A DNA stretch of 64,000 nt from Warburgia ugandensis (Eukaryota > Streptophyta > Magnoliopsida > Canellales > Canellaceae), in NCBI GenBank assembly GCA_035236585.1, contig CP141132.1:18265945-18329944 (forward strand), written 5' to 3'. The notes under the pieces were generated by a model. That model did no database searches. It was not told the DNA's origin and worked only from the letters and a program-made list of their open reading frames with translations. Shown here in pieces: positions 32,132-43,402 of the stretch. The translations under genes and the position numbers were made by a program. The number at the start of each line of letters is the position of its first letter. The stretch's first letter is position 1.

Positions 32132-34700
32132 AGGGTTGTGACGACCCGAGTTTTCATATGCATTTTTAAATGCAAAATGAATTTCTAATGTGGGATCAAT
32201 CCCTGTTTGAAAATAATTTTGTAAAAACAATGCAATGCAGTAGAGGACTCTTTTTGTTTTAAATTCATTTCAAAAACCTCGAGTGTCATTTACTTCTAAG
32301 AAAACAAAATAGATAGAGAATTTTTTATATATATAACTAAAACAAAAATACATGCATCCCTAATCTTACTAGTCATAGCTCATAGTCCAACTATAATAAT
32401 TACATATACATGTCCAAAAAGGATAAGTTATCTACTTACATTGATTATAGAGTACGTTATGCTATTGTCTTCATCTAGATTCACAATCCAACTATAATAA
32501 TTACATATACATGCCCAAAAAGGATAAGTTATATATTTACATTGATTATAGTATGTTAAGTTATTGTCTTCATTAGATTTGCATCTACCTCTATTTACTC
32601 TACGTCAAGTAAAATTCTTCGAAGACCTAAGATATTGTAAGCAATTTATAATATCTCAACAAACTTGCGCTTGTGCATAGTTTCACATCTATTATACCAA
32701 ATTTGAAATCCAATTCTAAAAAATATTATAAATAATTTTTCATGCAATTCTTAAGAATATAATGATCAGATCGAAGTTAAGAAACATAATTGAAACCACA
32801 TGTCAACCTCAGTTTGCAGTTTCATGATAAAACATTTCAGATAATATCAATATAAAACATGCACAACTTTAAATGTATATTCTTCAAATGATCAAATCTG
32901 CATGGTAAACTCACATAAATTGTAACATATAATGTATTACAAAATCACATGAATGCATAACTTGTAAATTATGTGAAAGATCCTCCATTTAACTTGATAA
33001 ATCAAATGTCATAAGATCCTCAAAATACTAAAATAGTAATCAGTTAAACTGTGAACATCAACAATTCCAAACTAACTACATCATCATGTGCACATATGCA
33101 TCCTAGTGAATACATCAGCTAGTTGGTCATGAGTACCCATATAAAGGCAAAACGAAAATCTCATGGAATACTATGCTCACGACCAACTCACTGAAATTGT
33201 ATGTCTCCTATATTTAGAGACTAACAACCACAGCCTGCATGACCATTGTTGATATCTCAAAAGGGGTGCCATGAACAACTGCAGTAGTTGTTTATCTACC
33301 ATAATAGTCAAGAAAAATAAGTGCCTCTTTGGGCAAGGATACCTACTGTTCAGTTTTTTGCAAGAGCATGGCTATTGTAGTCTAACTAGTACAAGTTCAG
33401 GTTGATTTCCATGGGAACTCGACTTAAACATTGGAGTTTACATAAACTTTAATTATTTAAGGTTAAAAAGAAATCTTTGCAAAAAAAATATAACAGCAAG
33501 ATAAAAATATAGAATTAATGACATGGTGTAAATTACATAAGCTCAAGCTCCAAAAGTCAGACTATTAAACTAAATAAACAATCTAGAATTACATTGTCCT
33601 CAGATAGACCAACCATGGATAAAATAGAACTAAAATAAGCACTGGATACAACTTCCATTACATTAGGGACACAACTATACCTATCTTTAAAGACTAAAGG
33701 TCAAAACCAGAATTGAATCTAGCTTCTTCTTCGTTTTTAAACAAAATAATCGAAAAAGGGAATCCCGACGGTGGGGAAGAAGATAGTGATGCAGGGGTCA
33801 GAGAAAGAGGAGAGGAGGAAAGCAGAGAAGGGGGAAAGGGAAAACTCCTAGGTAGGATTAGTAAAGGAGAGATCAAGGGAGGAAAACCCAAGTCGAGTTT
33901 TCTTCAGAATGACGGAGAGTAAGTTAGAGATGGTGGAGTAGAGGGAGATCTAGCTGGTGTGGTTGCAGCCTAGAAAATGGTGCAGGAATGGCTGGTGGTT
34001 GGGCAGAGACGATGGCCACTTGGGAGATGAGAAGAAGAAGGAGATGTGGTAGAAGAGAAGAAGAGGAAGAACGTGGAGATGGTGTTGGGACTAGTCAGGT
34101 GAGGAGGAAGAAGGGTGAGACTGGGGAGAGAAAATTGAGAGAGAAGGGAGTTGCAGTATGATGCATGTGAGAAGATAGAAAGGGACAATGAAGAGAGATG
34201 CAACGGAGTGCACAAGAGAGATTGAGGGACAGAATGGAGCGAGAGGGGCAATCCAGGGATGAGAAGGAGACAGGGGCTGGTTTCCAGTTGGATGCAGATA
34301 GAAATAAAGGGAATGGTTGTCGGGATGGACGATTAAGGCAGTGGAAAAACACGACACCAGGGGAGCTCTGGAGATGCAATAAGGATAAAGAGAAAACAAT
34401 AAGGAGAAACAGAAAGGAGGAAACCAAGAGAAGGGAGGAGGAGCTATAGTTAGTGAGAATCTGTAGAGAGAGGGAGAAAGCGGGATCAGGTGGTGATGTG
34501 CGTCGGTGGAGCTGGTGCGGTGATGCTGAGGGCGATGAGGGAGAAATAGAGGGGAAGTAGAAGAGAGAGAAGTGAAGAGGAGAGGAGCTGAGAGAGAGGG
34601 AGGGAATACGGACTGAGAAACGGAGAGGAACAATCCTTCCGTCTCTTTCTGTGAAGAGGAATAGAAGAACGAAGAAGAACCCCTCTCGTATACGCATGTG

Positions 34701-34710
34701 CTTTTATAAG
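34701..34710 (-). promoter_or_regulatory. TATA box of element E LTR
   Basis: Minus strand CTTATAAAAG, conserved at 44705-44714 in the other LTR. It sits just upstream of the pyrimidine-rich transcribed block. Confidence 0.6.
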
Positions 34711-34734
34711 AGGGACCCAATCTCTTTTTATTGG

Positions 34735-34820
34735 GTTCCGATGCTTTGTCTACCCAGGCTTGTCTACCATGGAATGTCGGCCACGCTTGTCTACCCATGC
34801 ATGTCTGTCACGGGATGTCG
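34735..34820 (-). repeat. Short tandem repeats in U3 of element E LTR
   Basis: Units based on GCTTGTCTACCCATGC and TGTCTGCCATGGGATGTC alternate in both LTR copies (also 44750-44825), upstream of the TATA box. They could be enhancer-like U3 repeats. Confidence 0.65.
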
Positions 34821-35139
34821 GGCATGACTCTAATGCTTAGCATTTGCAGATTCCCTTATAGAGTGGGGTCCATCAGTCTTTGATGATCTGGTCAAATCAA
34901 GTTAATCTTAAGTCGTCCAAATTATTTTGGGTTACCTATAAAACAAAGTACTAAATTAGGATTATCTAAACTATGTATCTAATTAGCTGTAATGATCATC
35001 TAATCATTAACTTTTTCAAATTAACGATCAGATGATCGATTAGAGCTAAAATTGACTTAAAATTACAAAATTACTTAATTAAATAATCTAATAAAATATT
35101 AATCTAAGGTTATTTTAGGAAAAAATTAAACACTCAACA

Positions 35140-35152
35140 CACACCCCAACCA
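35140..35152 (-). other. Polypurine tract next to 3' LTR of element E
   Basis: Minus strand GGTTGGGGTGTG immediately before TGTTGAG. It is moderately purine-rich. Confidence 0.6.
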
Positions 35153-36743
35153 GCACTTTGCTAGTCCCTAGGAAAATATGCAAAAATTATTGAAAATAAA
35201 ATGGTAGTCATTTTTGTAGGCATGGTTGCATTTTGCATATGCAACAAGCTCTTACCCTTGTGGACGAGTTAGGCCTCATGAGGGTTTGCAGTGAATCTAC
35301 CCACAAAATTCTCCAAAAATCCTTTAAACATCTTTTAAAAAAATTCCTATTCAGCTTATACTAAATCCTCAACTTTAACCTACTAATGAAGATGAACAAA
35401 AAGGCTCAAAATTCTACCCTTTATACTAAAAATATATGCTTTAACTTCAATTCTCACAAGATATACTTTTCACTTAGAAACGAGTCACTCAGAAAGGTGT
35501 GCTCTCATTAGTATGTGAGTAGAATGTTTTTCATCAAGTCCAAATCTCACATATTTCATACAGAAGAATGATAATGTAGAAAGAATAGTAATGGTCTCAT
35601 GAAAGGATATCAACTATTAAGAATGTTACACTATATCCAACTCCCTATTCATTTATAACCATATCCAAGGCATACTTTCCCTAAGATCAAGTAAAGACTT
35701 CTATTAGGACAATTTGTAGGCTTAGGTAAGGGTTATCAAAATAATGGATATAAAGGTAAACAAAGGTTGTTCGAAAAGTATATAAAGGTCCACTAACAAT
35801 GTATTCACAAATTTTCTATTTATCCTTGCAAGAGTGAACATTCTTCTTTTTCATTGGCATTTTTTTTTAAAACTTTGCATAGCCCTTTTGGATGTTTTCT
35901 TATTTTTCAACTCTTTAATGTTCATCTCTTGAATTGTATTGTTTATACTTTTTCTCAAGATGTTCTTCAATCTTCTCTACACATTTCCAAAACAATGGGT
36001 AATGGATAAATTATGGTGGTTTGGCTAATAAAGAAAAGGCTGATATTTAGAAGGCTCAAGGGGCAAACAAGTCAAAAATAATATGGGGAAGGCCAAAGGC
36101 TCTGGATTTTATAAAGGATGGCCTTTATCATTTCCTAGGTTTCATATGACTTAAATATGACCATAAACTTAAGAGATATATGGTATAGTCTTTTGTGATT
36201 TCTTAATAATCGACAAAGATGAAGAATAATGAGACCAACTAAGAAATAATGTCAACTGAAGAAAATTTTGAATTTATGTATAACCCTCAGAAAAGGAAGA
36301 ATGACTCAAAAGCTCACATGGGTTATAAGTCTTTACAAATCTTCTTCAAGATCTCTAAGTTATATTTTCTCTTCAACTTAACTATATATAGCTATTTTGT
36401 TCAATTTATATTTCAAGTTTAATTTTTCATGAGACACTTTAGAAAAAGAATAAAATAGTAAACTAATTGTATGCAACTCTATTAATCAACTAAAGTTCAA
36501 AAATTAAGCTGAATATTCAGAAGACGTATCAATTTTTTGTTTTGTTTTGTTTTTGTTTTGTAATTTATTTTTGAAAAATTAAGAAAAAAACTAAAAAAAA
36601 ATAGAATTTGCTAGAATTCAACACCCCCCAACCTAAAAGAAACTTTTTCCTCAATGCTTAAAACATAGGATATAAAATGAATATGGTTGATATAGAAAAC
36701 AAAAAGAAAAATACAAGTAATGGTACAAAGGGATCAAATCCTC
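35153..36743 (-). other. 3' noncoding region of element E
   Basis: About 1.6 kb AT-rich sequence after integrase with no credible ORF. Athila elements often have an env-like ORF here; none is visible. Confidence 0.6.
36614..36634 (-). other. Internal polypurine-like tract of element E
   Basis: Minus strand AGGTTGGGGGGTGTTGAATT, about 110 bp after the integrase stop and 1.5 kb before the real 3' LTR. It copies the layout of PPT plus LTR start (GGGGGTGTTGA). Element B has a similar tract at 16455. Confidence 0.55.
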
Positions 36744-37960
36744 TCAATCTTGATAAACCGGATGTTCCAGAGTTGTGGACTCAACTTCTTGATTTGCATA
36801 TTCTAGGAAAGGCTTTAAACGTTGATCATTGACTTTGAAAGTATCACCAGTCCTAGTATCCTTAATCTCAACGGTCCCATATGAAAAAACTTCTTTTACT
36901 ATATATGTACTGGTCCATAGAGATCTAAGCTTACCTAGAAATAGGTGGAGCTCAGAATTATAAAGTAGGACCTTCTGGTTTGGAGTAAAGGATTTCCTCA
37001 TTAGGTTTTTCTCATGGAAAACTTTCATCTTTTCTTTATATATCCTATTACTCTCATAAGCTTCTTGCCTAATCTCTTCCAACTCATTAAGTTGGAGTTC
37101 TCTATCTGAGCTTGCTTTATCCATATTGAAATTAAAGGTCTTTATTGCCCAGTAGGCTTTATGTTCCAATTCCACAGACAAATGGCAAGCCATACCGTAC
37201 ACAATACGATAAGGTGACATACCAATCGAGTGTGATTTGTAGTCTAGTAAGCCCAAAGCCCACCAGTTAGTCGAAGAGACCAATCTTTACGATATGGATT
37301 AATAGTTTTTTGAAGAATTTTTTTTATGGCACGATTAGTCACTTCTACTTTTCCACTTGTTTGTGGGTGATACAGTGTTGTAACATTATGTGTAATATTA
37401 TATTTTTATATGAGTGCTTCAAATGGTTTATTGCAAAAGTGTGCACCATTTTCACTTATAATTGCTCGAAGTGCCCCAAATCTAGAGAAAAGATTTTCTT
37501 TTAAGAATTTAAAAACTATTTTGTGATCATTTTTCCTATATGGGATAGCCTCAATCCATTTTGAAATATAGTATATGGCTAATAAGATATAATTGTAGCC
37601 AAAAGAAGGTGAGAATGGTCCCATGAAGTCTATACCCCAACAATAAAAAACTTCTATAATAAGGATACAGTTTAGAGGCATCATATTCCTACGGTTTATT
37701 CCTACTAACTTTTAACATTGCTTACAAGATTTATAGAACATGTATATCCTTGAACAATGACGACCAATAGAAACCACACTGTAAAATCTTTGCAATTGTT
37801 TTCTATGCAGAAAATTGTCCACCACATGCTTCTGAGCGACAAAAGGAGATGACACTATGTTGTTCTAATTCAGGGACACATCTCCTAATGATTTGATCTG
37901 GGCAGTACTTAAACATATATGGATCATCCTAGAAGTAGTGCTTAATATTGGAAAAGAATT
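36744..37960 (-). pseudogene. pol: Element E integrase
   Basis: DDE integrase. Seen in order: a damaged zinc-binding region upstream of 37690, GIDFMGPFSPSFG with the first catalytic Asp (about 37628), IISENGAHFCNKPFEALI (37406-37450), where the usual SDNG reads SENG so the second Asp is Glu, then [14 protein letters not shown] with the catalytic Glu (about 37330). The C-terminal part, 36744-37283, is open for 179 codons ([54 protein letters not shown]) and ends at a normal stop at 36744. A frameshift or stop separates the blocks. The D to E change alone would probably inactivate it. Confidence 0.87.
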
Positions 37961-37989
37961 TTTTCTTTTATTCTTTAGTCCAATGTTCA

Positions 37990-38590
37990 GGAATCTTCCT
38001 TGTGACTAAATAATTTGCAATATCAGCAAACTAGGGAGCATGGGAAACATGAAAATGTTGCTCATCAAGGAAAGTGTCATTAATTGGCAACTCATTCAAA
38101 GGCTCTACTAGGATTAAGTGAGACAAATGGTCAGCTACAACATTCTCCACTCCCTTTTTGTCTTTTATTTCAATGTATAATTCTTGGAGTAAAAGAATAC
38201 CTCTAATTAGTCTAGGTTTAGCATCCTTCTTAGAAAGAAGATACTTAAGAGTCGAATGGTCAGTGAATATGACCATTTTAGATCCAACTAAGTAAGACTT
38301 GAATTTGTCCAATGCAAAGACAACTGCTAAGAGTTCTTTCTTCATAGTGGAATAATTAATTTGGGTGCTATTTAGGGTCCTACTAGCATAATAGATGACA
38401 TATGGCTTCTTGTCTTTCTTCTGCCCTAGTACTGCTCCTACAGCATAGTCACTAGCATCACACATGATTTTAAAGGGTAGACTCTGGTTAGGTGGCTGCA
38501 TGATAAGTGCAGTGGTCAACTTGTCTTTCAACTTTATAAAAGCTTCTTGACAGTCCTTAGTCCACTCAAAAGGGGTATCCTTTGTGAGGA
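37990..38590 (-). pseudogene. pol: Element E RNase H
   Basis: RNase H of gypsy type, open for 166 codons (38031-38531). Catalytic and hallmark segments: FKIMCDASDYAVGAVLGQ (first Asp), STMKKELLAVVFALDKF (Glu), VIFTDHSTLKYLL (Asp), VVADHLSHL (last Asp). All four acidic positions are kept. It follows the RT after a short gap with broken frame. Confidence 0.88.
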
Positions 38591-38599
38591 TGTTACATA

Positions 38600-39640
38600 A
38601 TGGTCTTGATGTTGCACTAAAATCTTTGATGAACCTTCTATAGAATCTTGCATGACTTAGGAAAGATCAAATGTCCTTAACATATTTTGGGATAGGAAGA
38701 TTAGTAATTAGGTCAACTTTGGCTCTATCTACTTTTATACCTTTGGATGGCAATACATGGTTTAGGATAATTTCCTTAGGGACTATGAAATGACATTTTT
38801 TGCAATTAAGTACTAGGTTCTTTTCTTTACAACGAGTTAAGACTTTTCTTAAGTTTTCAAGACATGTATCAAATGATTCACCAAAAACAGAAAAGTCGTC
38901 CATGAACACCTCTAATATTCTCTCTACCATATCACTAAAGATACTCAACATACAGCATTGAAATGTGACAGGAGCATTACATAATCCAAATGACATTCTT
39001 TTGTAAGCAAAAGTACTAAAGGGACATGTAAGTGTGGTCTTTTCCTGATCTTTAAGTGCAATTTCTATTTGGTTATACCCTGAATAACCATCTAGGAAAC
39101 AATAATACTGATGTCCTGCAACCCTTTCTAATATTTGATCTACAAAGGGCAAAGGAAAATGGTCCTTCCTTGTGATAATATTCAACTTTCTATAGTCGAT
39201 ACACATGTGCCAACCAGTGGTAACTCTAGTGAGGATCAGTTCATTGTTGGAATTAGTTATTACTATTACTCCAAACTTCTTTGGAACCACTTAAGTAGGA
39301 CTTACCTATTTGCTATCACTTATGGGATAGATGATTCCCACATCAAGCAACTTTAGGACTTCTACTCTAACTACATCTTTCATATTAGGATTTAACCTTC
39401 TTTGCATTTAATGACATGGTTTAGCTTCATCCTCTAAATATATCCTATGAATGCAGATTAAAGGGTTAATGCCCTTTATATCAGCTATGGTCCATCCTAT
39501 AGCACCTTTATGTTCTTTTAAGGTGTCTATTAACTTTTCCTCCTGAGATGTTTCTAATTGTGAGGAATTTATTACAAGAGAGGTCTCTTTTTCTCCTAAA
39601 TAGGCATATTTTAAATCTAATGGTAGAGATTTCAATTCAA
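38600..39640 (-). pseudogene. pol: Element E reverse transcriptase
   Basis: RT of Athila type. The N-terminal piece at 39408-39635 has LPLDLKYAYLGE and EKLIDTLKEHKGAIGWTIAD. The core at 38667-39290 is open for 207 codons: MCIDYRKLN, FPLPFVDQILERVAG, CFLDGYSGYNQIEIA, MSFGLCNAPVTFQ, catalytic FMDDFSVFG, and NLVLNCKKCHF. A stop near 39290-39300 separates core and N-terminal piece. The catalytic DD is intact. Confidence 0.9.
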
Positions 39641-39649
39641 GCTTAAGAG

Positions 39650-40830
39650 GTTCTACTGATGATGGAAGGGAAGTGGACTCCCTTTGTGGAAAGTCCTTAA
39701 ATTGAGGTTTCTATTTTTCTATATCCATTGACGGAATAGAATTAAAGAGGGCTTTAACTTCCTCTATCAATGCATCCTCATCGAATTCATTAAAATAGGC
39801 CACACAAGGCTCAAGTGGGTCTACTAAGGAAGATGACTGAAAGTGATCTTGCACAATTGTATTTATTATATTGATACTGTGCAAGTCTTCGTTAGGTTCA
39901 CCAGGTTGCTTACAAATGTTGAATATATTAAGCTTTAATGTCACATTCCCAAAAAATAATTTCATGACACCATTTCTACAATTGATTAAGGCATTGGACA
40001 TGGTCAAGAATGGCTTTCCTAAGATGACTGATATCTCATTCTTCTCATACTAGTTGTGTATCAAGGATTAGAAAATCTATGGGAAAGCAAAACTGTTCTA
40101 CCTGAACAAGCACATCTTCTATTACACCTCTTGGTATTTTCACAGAATGATCAACTAACTAGAGTGCAGTTGAAGTAGGTTTCAGTTCACCCAATCCTAC
40201 CTATTCGTATACCGAGTAAGGTAGTAGATTAACACTAGATCCCAAATCAAGCAAAGCTTGCTTAATTTTATGGTTGCCAATAATGCAGGTGAGAGTGGGG
40301 CAACCTGGATCTTGTACTTTAGTGGTGTATGATGTTGGAGAATGGAACTAGCCTGTTCAGTAAAAAATGCCTTCTTTTGTACATTTAATTTTCTCTTTAT
40401 GGTGCATAGGTCTTTTAAGAATTTAGCATATGACGGGATCTGTTTAACTACATCTAAGATCGGTATATTAATCTTAACTTGCTTGAAGATATCTACAATC
40501 TCGTCATTAGAGGTAGATTTTGACACTTGGTGTAACCTTTTGGGAAATGGAGCAGGGATAGTATATGGATCAACAGCCAAAATAGGGTCCCTAAAGTTTT
40601 CTTTACCATTAGTAGATTTTTCTACTTGTTCAATTTTTTTTAGCTCATCCTTCTCAATTCTTTTTCCATTCCTAAGAATGGTGACAGCGTTGGTTTGTTC
40701 AATGGTAGAGCTAGATGATGCTTTAAAAGCATTAACCACATGTATTCCCTTAGGATTTGCTTGTGGTTGTGCTGGAAACCTTCCTTTTTCCATACTCTGC
40801 ATCATTTGACTCATCATATTCTTTAACTAT
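39650..40830 (-). pseudogene. pol: Element E gag-pol linker and protease
   Basis: Open for 206 codons at 40197-40817 with AVTILRNGKRIEKDE, PYTIPAPFPKRLHQV and IPSYAKFLKDLCTIKRKL, all typical of the Athila region before the protease. Around 40190-40290 another frame gives CIIGNHKIKQALLDLGSSVNLLPYS, the Athila protease centre, where DLGSS replaces the usual DTGAS. This D-L-G form is known for the clade. The text to 39711 ([16 protein letters not shown]) continues the protease. Frameshift between the two frames. Confidence 0.83.
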
Positions 40831-40849
40831 TCCATAGGCTAGTTAGTTT

Positions 40850-42230
40850 GTCTCAATTGAGATTCTAATTAAGAGATTTTCCTCTCCTGATTTTGAAGGA
40901 TTTGATTATCCTCCCCCTACCTTTTGGATGGGGATATATGGTGCAGGAGCAGGACTTTGATGAGTTTGGTAAGGTAGGACAAGTAGTCCTTGATTTTGTT
41001 GACGAGACTTGTATGGACCTGATTGTGAAATATTTGTTGTGGGTCCATTTCTCCAACTAAAGTTAGTGTAATTTCTCCAATTGGGATTGTATGTTTCAGA
41101 AAAAGGAGAAAAAGGTCACTTATAAGAGTTTAAGGTATTTGCTTGTTCATGAAGCACATCTTGAAATGTCAGGATTGTTGGGCATTCCTGACTAATGTGT
41201 GTAGTACTTTCATAAATACCGTGTTCGATCTTCATGGAGGCAACTTTTCCCATTTCTATGGCACCTACTTTTCTAGTAAGTGAAGTTATCTTTGCATTGA
41301 TGTTGTCGATCAACTTTTTCTGAATCTACCCAGGTGTGAGCGCTCTCAACTAACCATTCTAAATACTCTTACACCTCTTCTAGTTGTTTGTTTAGAAAAT
41401 TACCATTGCACATTATTTCTACAAACTGACGCATATCAGAATTGAGTCCTTCATAAAAGAAGCTGATAATGTGTCAGGGTTCATATCCATGATGTGGACA
41501 TGTCAACAACAGATCCTTGAATCTTTTCCAGCATTGATAGAAGGTCTCTTTGTCATTTTAGGTGAAGTTCATGATCCTTCGACGAAGAGTATTGGTTTTA
41601 TGAGTCGGGAAGAACTTTTTCAAGAACTCCCTTATCATGTCTTGCCAAGTTCGTATTGAACCTGGTGGCAGCCCATTGAACCACATCTTAGCTTTTTCCT
41701 TAAAAGAGAAAGGAAAAAGCTTTAGCCTTACCATATCTAATCCAACATTTTGTGTGCACTGTGTAGCACACACTTCGTCAAATTCTTTTAGGTGTAGGTA
41801 AGGACTTTCACTGTCCAACCCATGATATTTGGGGAGTTATTGAATTACTCTCCTTTTCAACTCTATGGCATCTGCATTCTCAGGTAGAATGACACAAGAT
41901 AGCATACTTGCACGAGTTGACTGAAAGTAATACCTTAGTGTTCTACCATGAGGGTTTTGATAAAAATCATTATCCCCATGGTCACTCTATTGGTCCCACT
42001 CTATATTTCCATTTCTTCTCCAGTTCCTAAGGATGGGTGGATGATTATTCCTCCTTAGTGGAGGTTGATGCTCTTCATCTATTAGAGGCGGTGGGTCCTC
42101 ATTCATAATGAGTGTGGGGCCCTAATCTCCTCTAACATTGCTTAGGGGTGAGTTACCCCTTAATCTTTGTTCAATCATTGACTAAATTTGTTGTATGTTG
42201 TTTTTGACTAAATGTCTAGTTTTGTCGCCT
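40850..42230 (-). pseudogene. gag: Element E gag
   Basis: Capsid region with LDSESPYLHLKEFDEVC, LKLFPFSFKEKAKMWFNGLPPGSI and TWQDMIREFLKKFFPTHKT at 41558-41818, then RFKDLLLTCPHHGYEP and FYEGLNSDMRQF in other frames. These are standard Athila gag sequences. N-terminal text (EDPPPLIDEEHQPPLR) reaches about 42180. Several stops and frameshifts. A zinc knuckle was not found. Confidence 0.82.
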
Positions 42231-43378
42231 ATCCACAAGTGCACATAATAAGGGATTTTTTTTGGGTTAAATACCTAACTAATGCAACCTAAATGTTAAT
42301 GATAGGGCACAAAAATTCAAACACCCCTAAGGCTAGCAAGCAGACAATTTGATTATCTTAGAATTGTGTGAGGGAGAAGCTTTTAGATTAGCCTAATCTA
42401 ACGCTCCTCCTCTCTTTTAGACTTATCATACTGCTCACCAGTTAGATCCTACCTAACCAACCACTTCATACCCTCCTCAACTAGCCGTAGGTAGTCTAAG
42501 TCATAGAAAGTGCTGGTAGAGCTGTCATTTAAAAACCAGCATAGTCGGTTAAATAGGGGCTACTGGAGTAGCAGTAGGTTGCCTCCTTCCAAGAGGGTCC
42601 TATGAGCTTGTGGTGGGCCCTATAGGTCTCTTCTAATTAATTTTAATAAATTTTGAAGGTCGGGTTACGTGCTTATGATTATCATCCTAAAAGGGCCAAG
42701 AGGTAGTGATGAAATCCACCCTTGATCTTATGGGGTTGGATGCCCTTACTAATTTATTTTTCTATTCAATGGCAATTCGGCCAACATATAATCACCTTAA
42801 AGCAGTTAAATATGCCATAAAAATGCAATAAAAATAAACAAACTAATGCAAATCCTAAAAATGCAACATATATCAAATGTAGTATATATGATTTTTATTA
42901 CAACAATCGGCAATTTTAATTTATAATGCATTACCTAAACTAGAACTTTTAAGGAGTTTAGAAATTTCTCACAATGGGGTCCTAGAAAATGTCTTCTCGT
43001 ACAAGGGTGGGACCATTTACATTCCACCTCCACTTCCAGGTTACCATGGCCCACCCTCGACCTGTATTATTACAGCTTTTTAACTGAATTGTGAAAATAA
43101 ATAATTACATGAAATCCTCACTACAATTCACTCAAAAATAAACTACAATTATTCTAATTCAACTCCTTGAATTTCTCCATTCTTTTCCAATTTTCCCTAC
43201 AAAATAAAAATTATCAGTAAGTACCAAATTTTAGGAGAAAATGAATTTATGCACCAATTTTTTTTTTAAATATACCTAAAATTCCTAAAATGTTAAAACA
43301 ATGCAGCTCTTAAAATTTTTAATTTTTTGAAATTTTTAATTTTTTTCTAATTAAAATTTATGAAAACACCATTGCGGG
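42231..43378 (-). other. 5' untranslated leader of element E
   Basis: About 1.1 kb between primer site and gag, noncoding. Confidence 0.6.
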
Positions 43379-43396
43379 TCCCTGGAAATGGCGCCA
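43379..43396 (-). other. Primer binding site of element E (tRNA-Asp type)
   Basis: Minus strand TGGCGCCATTTCCAGGGA, with TGGCGCC intact, starting 6 bp from the LTR edge at 43403. It matches tRNA-Asp(GTC) less well after the seventh base. Confidence 0.85.
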
Positions 43397-43402
43397 AAAA
43401 CT

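Larger units (their letters stand above)
33347..35139 (-). repeat. 3' LTR of element E
   Basis: Plus-strand start TGTTCAGTTTTTTGC, end CACTCAACA. Aligns with 43403-45142. The pyrimidine-rich (minus strand) block at 33700-34640 yields overlapping Ser/Pro/Leu-rich ORFs up to 235 codons, considered compositional. Confidence 0.93.

Noticed and set aside
34091..34798. 235-codon ORF on the minus strand (and a 200-codon ORF in another frame)
   Set aside because: Lies in the pyrimidine-rich part of the element E LTR; several frames are open at once and the composition is Ser/Pro/Leu/Phe. A composition effect.
35153..36743. Envelope-like ORF of the Athila element
   Set aside because: No ORF of useful length or transmembrane-like segment was found in this interval.
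40342..40809. 155-codon plus-strand ORF
   Set aside because: Antisense shadow of the Athila gag-pol linker.
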